Origin: an uncultured Eubacteriales bacterium
GTDB taxonomy: Bacteria > Bacillota > Clostridia > Oscillospirales > Acutalibacteraceae
Direction: 5' to 3'
Assembly (NCBI GenBank): GCA_934477125.1
Contig: CAKSOL010000001.1
Coordinates: forward strand, 252,610 to 316,609
Length of the DNA: 64,000 bases
Translations under genes and position numbers: made by a program
The notes under the pieces: generated by a model
What the model was told of the DNA's origin: nothing
The model's input: the letters and a program-made list of their open reading frames with translations, nothing else
Database searches by the model: none
In this document: positions 42,871 to 50,829 of the stretch, piece by piece
Position numbering within the stretch: position 1 is the first letter of the stretch
How the letters are laid out: each line of letters begins with the position of its first letter

Positions 42871-45800
42871 ATGAAAAAGTTATTATCCTTGTTTTTGGCG
42901 CTGATACTGACCTTTACTTGTTTTTCTGCAATGCTCGGTGTTTCGGCAGAGCTTGAGGAGGGCATGCCGTTCACTGCGTATGACGGAGAATACGCCCTGA
43001 AGATTGAACAGTATTCAGATGATATTAAAGAAACCGTAAGTCCTAAGGTGAATCTGATGTCGCTTGCAAATACCGACTTTCCGAGTGGTCAGGTGCTTTT
43101 TGATGTTTCGGTTACCTACCGTCTTGACGGAACAACCGAAACAGATTCGGGAATACGTCCTATTCTAAGACTTTATTACAATACATCTTACTGGCCATAT
43201 GATGTGCCTATTTGCGAAAAGGGTAGTTCGCCTGCAATATCATCGGAAGAATGGACAACAGTAAGTGCGACCGGACTTGATGCAACTGATTTTAGATGGA
43301 AACACGAATATGATGAAATTGACGACGGCGATAACGAAGGAAAGTTAATTGGAGCGGCAATTCTTCTGCATGCTCCGGGTGAACGAAATTTACAGTCTGT
43401 TTTATATGTGGACTCCGTTTCGGTTAAAATGAACGGCGAAGTAATTATCAACGAAAGCTTTGAAAGCGGACATGCGGGTTCAACCGCCTGGGAGAATAAT
43501 ATAGAGGGCGTGAAGTCTGTAGTACGCTTAGGCGAAAAGGAAACAGAGCAGCCGGCTGATTTCCCGGCATATAAGGGCGAATTTGCTCTTAAAATCGGCG
43601 AGTACACCGTTGAGCAAAACGAAAAAAATACGGTAAAGCTCAATCTTACAGATCTTGTAAATACTGAATATCCGTCCGGAGACTATAAATTCTTTATATC
43701 TGCTACATACAGGCTCGGCGGCGAGAATTTAAGCGACAGCGGAATAAAACCGGTACTCAGACTGTATTATAATGAAGACTATTGGAAAGAAGACTATACA
43801 CCGAGCGAAACGGCAACTGTCACTTCTGACAAATGGACGACTGTTTCGGGCGAGGTTGACGCAAACGGCATCAAGAAACTCGATAATGATAATTCGCTTT
43901 ATGGCGCGGCGCTGCTGTTCCATAGCGAGGGCAGCAGAGAGGTGTGTTCGGATTTATATGTCGATGAGGTCAAGGTTGAACAAATTCTGGCTGACGGTAC
44001 CCGTAAGACGATTGTCAGCGAGGGCTTTGAGGGACTTTACGATTCGTCCGTAACCTTTGTTAAAAATAAAATCGAGGGCGACAGCGGCTTTAAAGCCAAT
44101 ATTGATTTTGTAAGGCTCGGTGAGGCAGCCGAGGATATAAGCGCTGTAACTGCCGACGCGCAGACCGTATATGAAGGAAACAGAGCGCTGCGGATTTACA
44201 GGTATAATCAATCTTGGGACAACAACCTTTGTTACAATTTTTGGAATGGCAATATTCACAATAAAATCCTTAATGAGGTTGATTTTACCGTTTCGGTCAC
44301 CTACTATAATTACGGAAATAAGCCTATGACGTTCAGCGCTTGGCTTTGTTACTGCTATGAAGGTCAAGAGTTTTGGCGCGATAAAACAGAGGTTAAGTTT
44401 ACTGAAGAAGTAACCGGAACAAAGGGCGACTGGGTCGAATATACCGGAACGATTAAAGTCACGCTTGACGGAACAAGGAAGCTGGCTGCAACTAAGATTT
44501 TACTCGGCGAAAATGAAGTCGGCGCAGATTATGCGATAGATAACCTCGTAATCAAGAGCAGCCTTACCGGAGATACAGACCTTTGCGGCGGCAACGGCGG
44601 TTTTGAGAATGACACGCTTATCGCAAGAACTGACGATAAGGGTATGTTTATAGACCAATATGGGTGGAGAAGTAAATCAACCGGCGATAAAACAAACACG
44701 ATACATATGGAAACGGTAACGGGTCCGTGTTATACCGAGGCTTATACTCCGGTTCTTTCGGAAAAGACGATTGACGCCGAGGGTCAGCTTAAAATAGAGG
44801 CGCTTGTTCCTCAGACCAGAACGCGCTACGAAATGAAAGAATACGGCGTTTTGTTCCATCGCGCCGCGCTTTTGGGTGAAAGCGAGCTTGAAACTGCGAC
44901 AAGCGGAGTTAAAAAGGCTTCCTACTCAGTAAATCAGGGAGATACCCTCCCCGAAAAATACACAGCCGTTTTAACCGACCCCAACGCAACCGACAGCGGC
45001 TGCTGCAAGGGCTATAAAAATACGGAATATGCCGCGCGCCCGTATGCTGTTTATTTTGATAATGTCAAAAACGAAAATGTTACGTATTACGGCGAGCAGG
45101 TCACAAGCCGTTCCGCGGATTATAAAACAATGCCGCTGGGCGACTTCGTAAACAAAACTCCGACAAAGCTTGTGCTTACAGAGGACAATAATAATGTTCT
45201 TACGACCGAAAGCCTTGTTCAGCTGCCTGTTGAAAATACGGTATTTGACATTGAGCTCAACAGCGATTACCGCGTAGGCTTTATTGCGGGACCCGGCTCA
45301 ACGCTTAATTCCGTCGATGGCGTAAATATAACAAAAGGAATAGTAAAATGGTTCAAAAACGGCGATAAATACAGACTTCATTACTTGTATCTGTATATGC
45401 GCGTGTTTGTAACCCATAAGGACAATATCGACTCCGCAGGAAATATTGTGGACGCCAAAAAGGTTACTGATATAAGCAAAACGGGCTTGAAGCTGCATTA
45501 TATCAGCTCTGCAAACATTGAAGCCGATAATCTCAGCAAAATGGCAAAAATAGCTGTTGAAAGAGGAAATTATGCGGTTATAACCCATGGCTCGGATATG
45601 CACGGTGACGTTGTAAGACTTTATAATATGATGAGCTTTTCCGATGCGATACACGCGGATTTCGCAGCCGTTACCGGCGATATAACCTCATATGCCGACC
45701 GCACGGGCTTTTCGGCGTTCGTTAATGCCATGCTCGGAAGAAAAACAAATGTTATAGCAACAACCGGCAATCACGATATAGGCTTTATGCCGGTGGGCGC

Positions 45801-46557
45801 CGATTCCGACGCTAAAAAATTCAATCAGCTGTTTTCAAAGCTTTATAATGAGTACGGCTATCAGAATGACAAAGACAAAGGCTATTATTATAAGGACGAC
45901 GCCGCGCATAAGCTGCGCGTGATAACTCTTGACCAGTATGAACGGGAGGGAGGAAGCACTGCGGAATTCTGGGAAATGCATATGAATCAGGCGCAGGTTG
46001 ATTTCCTTATAAACACTCTCAACTCAACCCCTGACGGATACAGCGTTGTTTTAGCCTACCATTCTCCCGAAAGTAAAAGAGATAAAATTACTAACAAAAA
46101 CAACAACACATTCTATCAGACGGACGACGGTGGCGGAAGTGATATTCCCACGGCTATTTCCGATATAATCGACGCGTTTATCGGCAGAGAAACGATTGAT
46201 AAAAGCTATACGACATACGGAGTTACCGCAAATGCGGATTTTAGCGGCGCAAAAGCAACCTTTGTGGCGCATATGACAGGTCATTGGCATATTGATACCG
46301 TGGCGTACCTGCCCACAAAACATACCCAGCTTATGCTCAATATATCCTGTATGACGGCTTCAAAGGGCGTACAGGACGGAAACGCGCTTGCCGAAAACGT
46401 TGACCTTATAAGAAGCAGGGACGGCTATTATCAGGATTGCTTTAATACCTATATAATCGATACCGATAAAAAAGAGGTAAGAATTATCAGAATAGGAGCC
46501 GACCTGCTGAAATCCGGCGGTGAGAGAAAGTATATGACGGCTTCCTATGCCGACTGA
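42871..46557 (+). CDS. large secreted metallophosphoesterase with three binding-type modules
   Basis: 1228 aa; ATG 42871 follows GGAG, while the TTG 6 bases earlier is not needed. After a Sec signal come three beta-rich modules (about 30-205, 215-390, 400-575) resembling those of the upstream surface protein (YDGEYALKIEQYSDD; YKGEFALKIGEYTVE; YEGNRALRIYRYNQS). A region of about 300 residues follows, then a complete metallophosphoesterase domain: HGSDMHGD (about 903-910), TGDITSY, TTGNHDIG (about 963), LAYHSPES and MTGHWHID (about 1135). All five metal motifs are present. The substrate could be a phosphorylated glycan or a nucleotide. No anchor was seen, so it is probably secreted. Confidence 0.82.
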   Translation: MKKLLSLFLALILTFTCFSAMLGVSAELEEGMPFTAYDGEYALKIEQYSDDIKETVSPKVNLMSLANTDFPSGQVLFDVSVTYRLDGTTETDSGIRPILRLYYNTSYWPYDVPICEKGSSPAISSEEWTTVSATGLDATDFRWKHEYDEIDDGDNEGKLIGAAILLHAPGERNLQSVLYVDSVSVKMNGEVIINESFESGHAGSTAWENNIEGVKSVVRLGEKETEQPADFPAYKGEFALKIGEYTVEQNEKNTVKLNLTDLVNTEYPSGDYKFFISATYRLGGENLSDSGIKPVLRLYYNEDYWKEDYTPSETATVTSDKWTTVSGEVDANGIKKLDNDNSLYGAALLFHSEGSREVCSDLYVDEVKVEQILADGTRKTIVSEGFEGLYDSSVTFVKNKIEGDSGFKANIDFVRLGEAAEDISAVTADAQTVYEGNRALRIYRYNQSWDNNLCYNFWNGNIHNKILNEVDFTVSVTYYNYGNKPMTFSAWLCYCYEGQEFWRDKTEVKFTEEVTGTKGDWVEYTGTIKVTLDGTRKLAATKILLGENEVGADYAIDNLVIKSSLTGDTDLCGGNGGFENDTLIARTDDKGMFIDQYGWRSKSTGDKTNTIHMETVTGPCYTEAYTPVLSEKTIDAEGQLKIEALVPQTRTRYEMKEYGVLFHRAALLGESELETATSGVKKASYSVNQGDTLPEKYTAVLTDPNATDSGCCKGYKNTEYAARPYAVYFDNVKNENVTYYGEQVTSRSADYKTMPLGDFVNKTPTKLVLTEDNNNVLTTESLVQLPVENTVFDIELNSDYRVGFIAGPGSTLNSVDGVNITKGIVKWFKNGDKYRLHYLYLYMRVFVTHKDNIDSAGNIVDAKKVTDISKTGLKLHYISSANIEADNLSKMAKIAVERGNYAVITHGSDMHGDVVRLYNMMSFSDAIHADFAAVTGDITSYADRTGFSAFVNAMLGRKTNVIATTGNHDIGFMPVGADSDAKKFNQLFSKLYNEYGYQNDKDKGYYYKDDAAHKLRVITLDQYEREGGSTAEFWEMHMNQAQVDFLINTLNSTPDGYSVVLAYHSPESKRDKITNKNNNTFYQTDDGGGSDIPTAISDIIDAFIGRETIDKSYTTYGVTANADFSGAKATFVAHMTGHWHIDTVAYLPTKHTQLMLNISCMTASKGVQDGNALAENVDLIRSRDGYYQDCFNTYIIDTDKKEVRIIRIGADLLKSGGERKYMTASYAD

Positions 46558-46586
46558 TATTTATGCGGAGAAAGGAGAGGTTAATT

Positions 46587-47912
46587 GTGAAAAAATATAT
46601 TAGCTTTATAATATCCTTTGTAATTTTAATGTGCGCGGTAGCTATTTCGGTATCGGCTGACGATACGCAGATTTCTCCTAACGACAGCAGAATAAACCTT
46701 ATAGGCCGCTGCGCCGTAGGCGAGGATAATTCCGTAAGCGTCGGCTATGGACTTACAGAGCTTAACTTCAATGTAAAGGCAAGCGGGGTAAAATGCCTTA
46801 TTTCAACCGATAACGGGAAAACTCAGGCGCCTTATTTTGCGGTATATATCAACGGAAAGCTGACTCAAAAGTTTGAGGTAACGCAGGGACAAAACTGGTA
46901 TACCATAGCTTCGGGAATATCGGCTTCCGAGATAACGAACATCCGCCTTGTCAAAACAAACGAGAGATGGATGAGCGCAAAAATCGAAAAGCTTTCCGTT
47001 TCGGGCGAGGTTGTTGAACCGACTCCCTTAAAGAATAAGCTTATTGAGGTTGTAGGCGATTCGATAAGCGCGGGCTACGGAGTTTTAACGTCCGATGACA
47101 ACGCTGCCGACGATGTTAATACCGACGCAACATACAGCTATGCGAAAATTCTTGCCGATAAAATCGGAGCGCAGATAAACCTTATTGCAAACAGCGGACG
47201 CGGCATATATGCCAATTCCGACGGCAGCACAGGCGGCACTATGCCCGAACTTTACGATAAGCTTTTACCGGGAATTGACGATACTGCGTTCGACCATTCT
47301 TCTGTCAACCCGGACATAATAATCGTAAACCTCGGAACGAACGATTCATTTGCTATGAGCGAACATCCCGAAATCAAAGAGGAAAACATAACAGCGGCTG
47401 CGAAAGAGTTTATAAATCATCTGAGAAAGGTTCATCCCAATGCGTATATCGTCTGGACGTACGGACTTATGAATTCAGATCTTACCTCAGCTTTTGAGAG
47501 TGCGGTTTCGGAGCTTTCCGCCGCAGACAGCCGGATATGCTTTATCCCCCTGCCGAAACTGAGCGAGTTTTCTGACGGCTTCGGAAAGGGCTGGCACCCC
47601 GACGTTGCTGCAAACAAAGGAGCCGCGGATTATCTTTTCGATAAGCTTACGGAAATGGGAATTATCGGCTCCGATACGCCCGGATATATGACTGCTGCCG
47701 CTGACGGCAGCTGGGAATACGATTCCTCAAAAATGCTCGGCGACGCCAATAACGACTATGAGGTTAATGTTATAGACCTTGTAAGAATGAAAAAATATTC
47801 TGCGGATAAAACCTCTGTCGGAATAAACGCCGAAAATGCGGACTATAACCTTGACGGCTCAATAGACGCTTATGACCTTGCGCATTTAAGAAAAGAACTG
47901 CTGAAAAACTAA
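46587..47912 (+). CDS. CE2-like SGNH esterase with C-terminal dockerin
   Basis: 441 aa. GTG 46587 is preceded by AAGGAGAGG at 7 bases; an ATG 24 bases earlier has no site. Sec signal; N-terminal jelly roll (about 30-135, NLIGRCAV.., WYTIASGISASEITNIRLVK); SGNH hydrolase domain (about 145-355) with the Ser in VVGDSISAGYG, Asn/Asp in IIVNLGTNDS and His in GKGWHPDVA; type I dockerin (about 375-440, GDANNDYEVNVIDLVRMKKY and DYNLDGSIDAYDLAHLRKEL). The two-domain layout matches carbohydrate esterase family 2, which removes acetyl groups from xylan or mannan. In a mannan locus, deacetylation of acetyl-mannan is the natural role. Confidence 0.88.
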   Translation: MKKYISFIISFVILMCAVAISVSADDTQISPNDSRINLIGRCAVGEDNSVSVGYGLTELNFNVKASGVKCLISTDNGKTQAPYFAVYINGKLTQKFEVTQGQNWYTIASGISASEITNIRLVKTNERWMSAKIEKLSVSGEVVEPTPLKNKLIEVVGDSISAGYGVLTSDDNAADDVNTDATYSYAKILADKIGAQINLIANSGRGIYANSDGSTGGTMPELYDKLLPGIDDTAFDHSSVNPDIIIVNLGTNDSFAMSEHPEIKEENITAAAKEFINHLRKVHPNAYIVWTYGLMNSDLTSAFESAVSELSAADSRICFIPLPKLSEFSDGFGKGWHPDVAANKGAADYLFDKLTEMGIIGSDTPGYMTAAADGSWEYDSSKMLGDANNDYEVNVIDLVRMKKYSADKTSVGINAENADYNLDGSIDAYDLAHLRKELLKN

Positions 47913-47919
47913 TGGTACG

Positions 47920-47950
47920 GGAAACAGACCGGTTAGTCCGGTCTGTTTCC
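47920..47950 (+). terminator. strong intercistronic hairpin
   Basis: A perfect 13-bp stem (GGAAACAGACCGG and its complement) with a 5-base loop is followed by GAAAAATT, not a T run. It may stabilise or separate the secreted-enzyme mRNA from the cytosolic-enzyme part. Confidence 0.55.
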
Positions 47951-47975
47951 GAAAAATTATATCGGAGAGAATTAA

Positions 47976-48932
47976 ATGGCTAAAATAATCGGAAATCCAC
48001 TAAAAAACATACCCTGGCAGGATAAACCGTCGGATTGCCGCGGACCTGTCTGGAGATACAGCGAAAATCCCATAATTGAGCGTGACGCTCTTCCAAACTC
48101 AAACAGTATATTCAATTCCGCAGTTGTTCCGTTCGGCAGCGGCTTTGCGGGTGTGTTCAGGGTTGACTTGACAACAAGAGAACAGAAATTAGTTACCGGC
48201 TTTTCCGACGACGGAATACATTGGCGGCTGAACAATGATTACATATTTAACGGATACGATCCGAGATTATGCAATATAGAGGGCTCTTATTACCTTTCGT
48301 ATGTCAAAAATCTTACCTGGCCCCTCGGAACGGTTATAGGTATTGCGAAAACAAACGATTTTAAAAGTTTTGAGGAGCTGGACGACGCCACTGTGCCGGT
48401 ATCCCGAAACGGAGTTCTTTTCCCTAAAAGAATAAACGGTATGTATATGCTGCTGTCGCGCCCATGCGATAAGGGACACACTCCTTACGGCGACATATTT
48501 TTGAGTCAGAGTCCCGACCTTACGTTCTGGGGCAGGCACCGCCATGTTATAAGCCCTTATTATTCATGGGAATCGACAAAGGTCGGAGCCGGTCCTACTC
48601 CGATAGAAACCGACGAGGGCTGGCTGTGCTTCTATCACGGTGTTACAACCTCCTGCAACGGGCTTACATATTCTATGGGTGCTGTTATAACCGACCTGAA
48701 CGAGCCGTGGCGCGTGCTGCATAGAGCTAACTGCTATCTGCTCAATCCGCGCACCCTTTACGAGTGCGTCGGCGACGTTCCGAATGTTGTATTCCCGTGT
48801 TCTGCCCTGACAGACCCGGAGACCGGCAGAATAGCGATATATTACGGCGGCGCCGATACGGTTGTTGCTTTAGCGTTCTGCGAGGTCGAAGAAATAATAG
48901 ACTTTATAAAGAAAAACGATATTTATAAGTAA
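47976..48932 (+). CDS. GH130 family mannoside phosphorylase-like protein
   Basis: 318 aa, no signal peptide. A five-bladed propeller of GH130 type: IFNSAVVPFGSGFAGVFRVD, DGYDPR-like FNGYDPRLCNIEGSYYLSY, PKRINGMYMLLSRP, KVGAGPTPIETDEGWLCFYHG, and the C-terminal IYYGGADTVVALAF. The Asp in DPR is the expected acid. GH130 enzymes phosphorolyse beta-1,4-mannosyl-glucose or beta-1,4-mannooligosaccharides, yielding mannose 1-phosphate. The adjacent beta-mannosidase and GH5-like genes support that substrate class. Which of the two cannot be decided here. Confidence 0.92.
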   Translation: MAKIIGNPLKNIPWQDKPSDCRGPVWRYSENPIIERDALPNSNSIFNSAVVPFGSGFAGVFRVDLTTREQKLVTGFSDDGIHWRLNNDYIFNGYDPRLCNIEGSYYLSYVKNLTWPLGTVIGIAKTNDFKSFEELDDATVPVSRNGVLFPKRINGMYMLLSRPCDKGHTPYGDIFLSQSPDLTFWGRHRHVISPYYSWESTKVGAGPTPIETDEGWLCFYHGVTTSCNGLTYSMGAVITDLNEPWRVLHRANCYLLNPRTLYECVGDVPNVVFPCSALTDPETGRIAIYYGGADTVVALAFCEVEEIIDFIKKNDIYK

Positions 48933-48969
48933 AAATGCATTTTTTAAGGGTACGAAAGGAAATTGAACT

Positions 48970-50811
48970 ATGAGTGAATTTATGCTGGGATGCAATTACT
49001 GGGCGTCCCATGCTGGAGCGGAAATGTGGAAAAACTGGGATGAGGAGCAGGTGGATCGCGACCTTAACGATTTATCGGAATACGGCGTAAAATACCTGCG
49101 TGTTTTTCCGAACTGGCGGGATTTTCAGCCCGTTATTCCCGTTTACGGCGGCGGAGGACATATAAAGGAATATATGCTTGAGGGCTGCCGCGAGCCGGAA
49201 AACCCGTGGTTTTTGGACGAAATAATGCTTGAGCGTTTCGGCCGCTTTTGCAGCATAGCGGAAAAACACGGAATGAAACTGATTGTCGGTCTTATTACCG
49301 GCTGGATGAGCGGCAGACTTTTCATTCCCGCCGCTCTATACGGTAAAAATGTATGCACCGACCCGACAGCGCTTAAATTTGAACTGCTTATGGTGCGGGG
49401 TATTGTGAGCCGGTTTTCCGACCGCAGCGCTATTTATGCCTGGAATTTAGGCAATGAGTGCAACTGTATGTCAGAGGTTTCGAGCAGGGAGGAGGCTATG
49501 GTCTGGACAGCTGCCGTATCAAATGCTATCCGTGCCGCCGACCCAAGCCGTCCCGTTATTTCCGGTATGCATTCGCTCAGTGCCGACGGAGCTTCCTGGC
49601 GGATTTCGGATCAGGCGGATTGGAACGATATTTTAACAACTCATCCGTATGCCTATTTCGTGCCATATTGCAGGAACGACCCTATCGATTCTATAAGAAC
49701 GCTTATGCACGGTACCTGCGAAACCATGCTTTATGCCTCTGTAGGAGGAAAGCCCTGCCTTGTTGAGGAGCTGGGAACTCTGGGTCAGAACATATGCAGC
49801 GATGAAATATCAGGTAATTTTTTGAGACTGAACCTTATTTCAAACTGGGCGAACGGCGCGGCGGGAGTGCTTTGGTGGTGCGCCCATGAACAGCTTGAGC
49901 TTGAAACGCCGCCTTATAACTGGTTTATGCTTGAGCGGGAGCTTGGCATGATGGATATAAACAGACAGCCGAAGCCGATTTTAAAGGAGCTTAAAAAATT
50001 CAGCGACTGGCTGAAAGAAACAGGTCTTGAAATCGAACCTCCCAAAAAGGACGCTTTGATTTTGCTGACAAAGGATCAGGATTGCTGGAGTACCGCGTTT
50101 ATGAGCTTTATACTCGGCAAGCAGGCGGGAGTGACCCTCGACTTTTTGGCTCCTAACTGCGATATTCCTGACAGCGCGGTGTATTTTATGCCCTCGGTTC
50201 ACGGCAGCGGTCCTCTTTATTCAAAATACTATGAACAGCTGCTTAAAAAGGTGGAAAACGGAGCGGTTCTGTATGTTTCAAATGCGGACGCTTTCTTCAA
50301 TCGGAGAGAAACCGTTTTCGGTTCTGCCGTTATATCCTCTGAGGACACCTACAGCAGCGGCACGTTTGATTTTAACGGCGATACCATCCGTTATGAGCGG
50401 TATTGCAGAACGGTATTAAGTCCGACTGACGCCGAGGTTCTTGCAAGAGACGATTGCGGCGATCCTATTTTCACGGTCAACCGTTACGGCAAAGGAAAGG
50501 TTTATTATCTTAATTTCCCGCTTGAGGATATGCTGTGCAGAGGCAACAGGGTATTTGAGGGAAACGCCTATAAGCTTTATGAAAGCGTTCTGAAAGAGGT
50601 GCTTGAAAAAAAGACCGTCAGAAAGCTTCATCCGAAGGTCGCTGTAACCGAGAACGGAAATATGGCTACGGTTATAAATTATTCAAACGAGCCTGCCGAA
50701 ACCGGTCTTTACCTGCAAAACGGCAAGCGGATAGGACGTATATTCCGCGGAAATCCGGAGCGGCTTGACCCCTGCGACGGAGCGGTTTTTGAAATAATAG
50801 GTAACTCATAA
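48970..50811 (+). CDS. GH5-like glycoside hydrolase (beta-mannanase type), cytosolic
   Basis: 613 aa, no signal peptide, so intracellular. The (beta/alpha)8 barrel (1-360) begins MLGCNYWASHAGAEMW and has YLRVFPNWRDF, the acid/base Glu163 in IYAWNLGNECN, and a nucleophile in PCLVEELGT (Glu267 is the best candidate). The C-terminal 250 residues contain a glutamine-amidotransferase-like fold (LILLTKDQDCW, VYFMPSVHG) and a beta-sandwich tail, as in GH42-like trimerisation domains. A role in trimming imported manno-oligosaccharides is inferred from neighbours. GH42-like or another clan-A family is the alternative. Confidence 0.82.
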   Translation: MSEFMLGCNYWASHAGAEMWKNWDEEQVDRDLNDLSEYGVKYLRVFPNWRDFQPVIPVYGGGGHIKEYMLEGCREPENPWFLDEIMLERFGRFCSIAEKHGMKLIVGLITGWMSGRLFIPAALYGKNVCTDPTALKFELLMVRGIVSRFSDRSAIYAWNLGNECNCMSEVSSREEAMVWTAAVSNAIRAADPSRPVISGMHSLSADGASWRISDQADWNDILTTHPYAYFVPYCRNDPIDSIRTLMHGTCETMLYASVGGKPCLVEELGTLGQNICSDEISGNFLRLNLISNWANGAAGVLWWCAHEQLELETPPYNWFMLERELGMMDINRQPKPILKELKKFSDWLKETGLEIEPPKKDALILLTKDQDCWSTAFMSFILGKQAGVTLDFLAPNCDIPDSAVYFMPSVHGSGPLYSKYYEQLLKKVENGAVLYVSNADAFFNRRETVFGSAVISSEDTYSSGTFDFNGDTIRYERYCRTVLSPTDAEVLARDDCGDPIFTVNRYGKGKVYYLNFPLEDMLCRGNRVFEGNAYKLYESVLKEVLEKKTVRKLHPKVAVTENGNMATVINYSNEPAETGLYLQNGKRIGRIFRGNPERLDPCDGAVFEIIGNS

Positions 50812-50829
50812 AAGGATAGGGTGAGCCTG

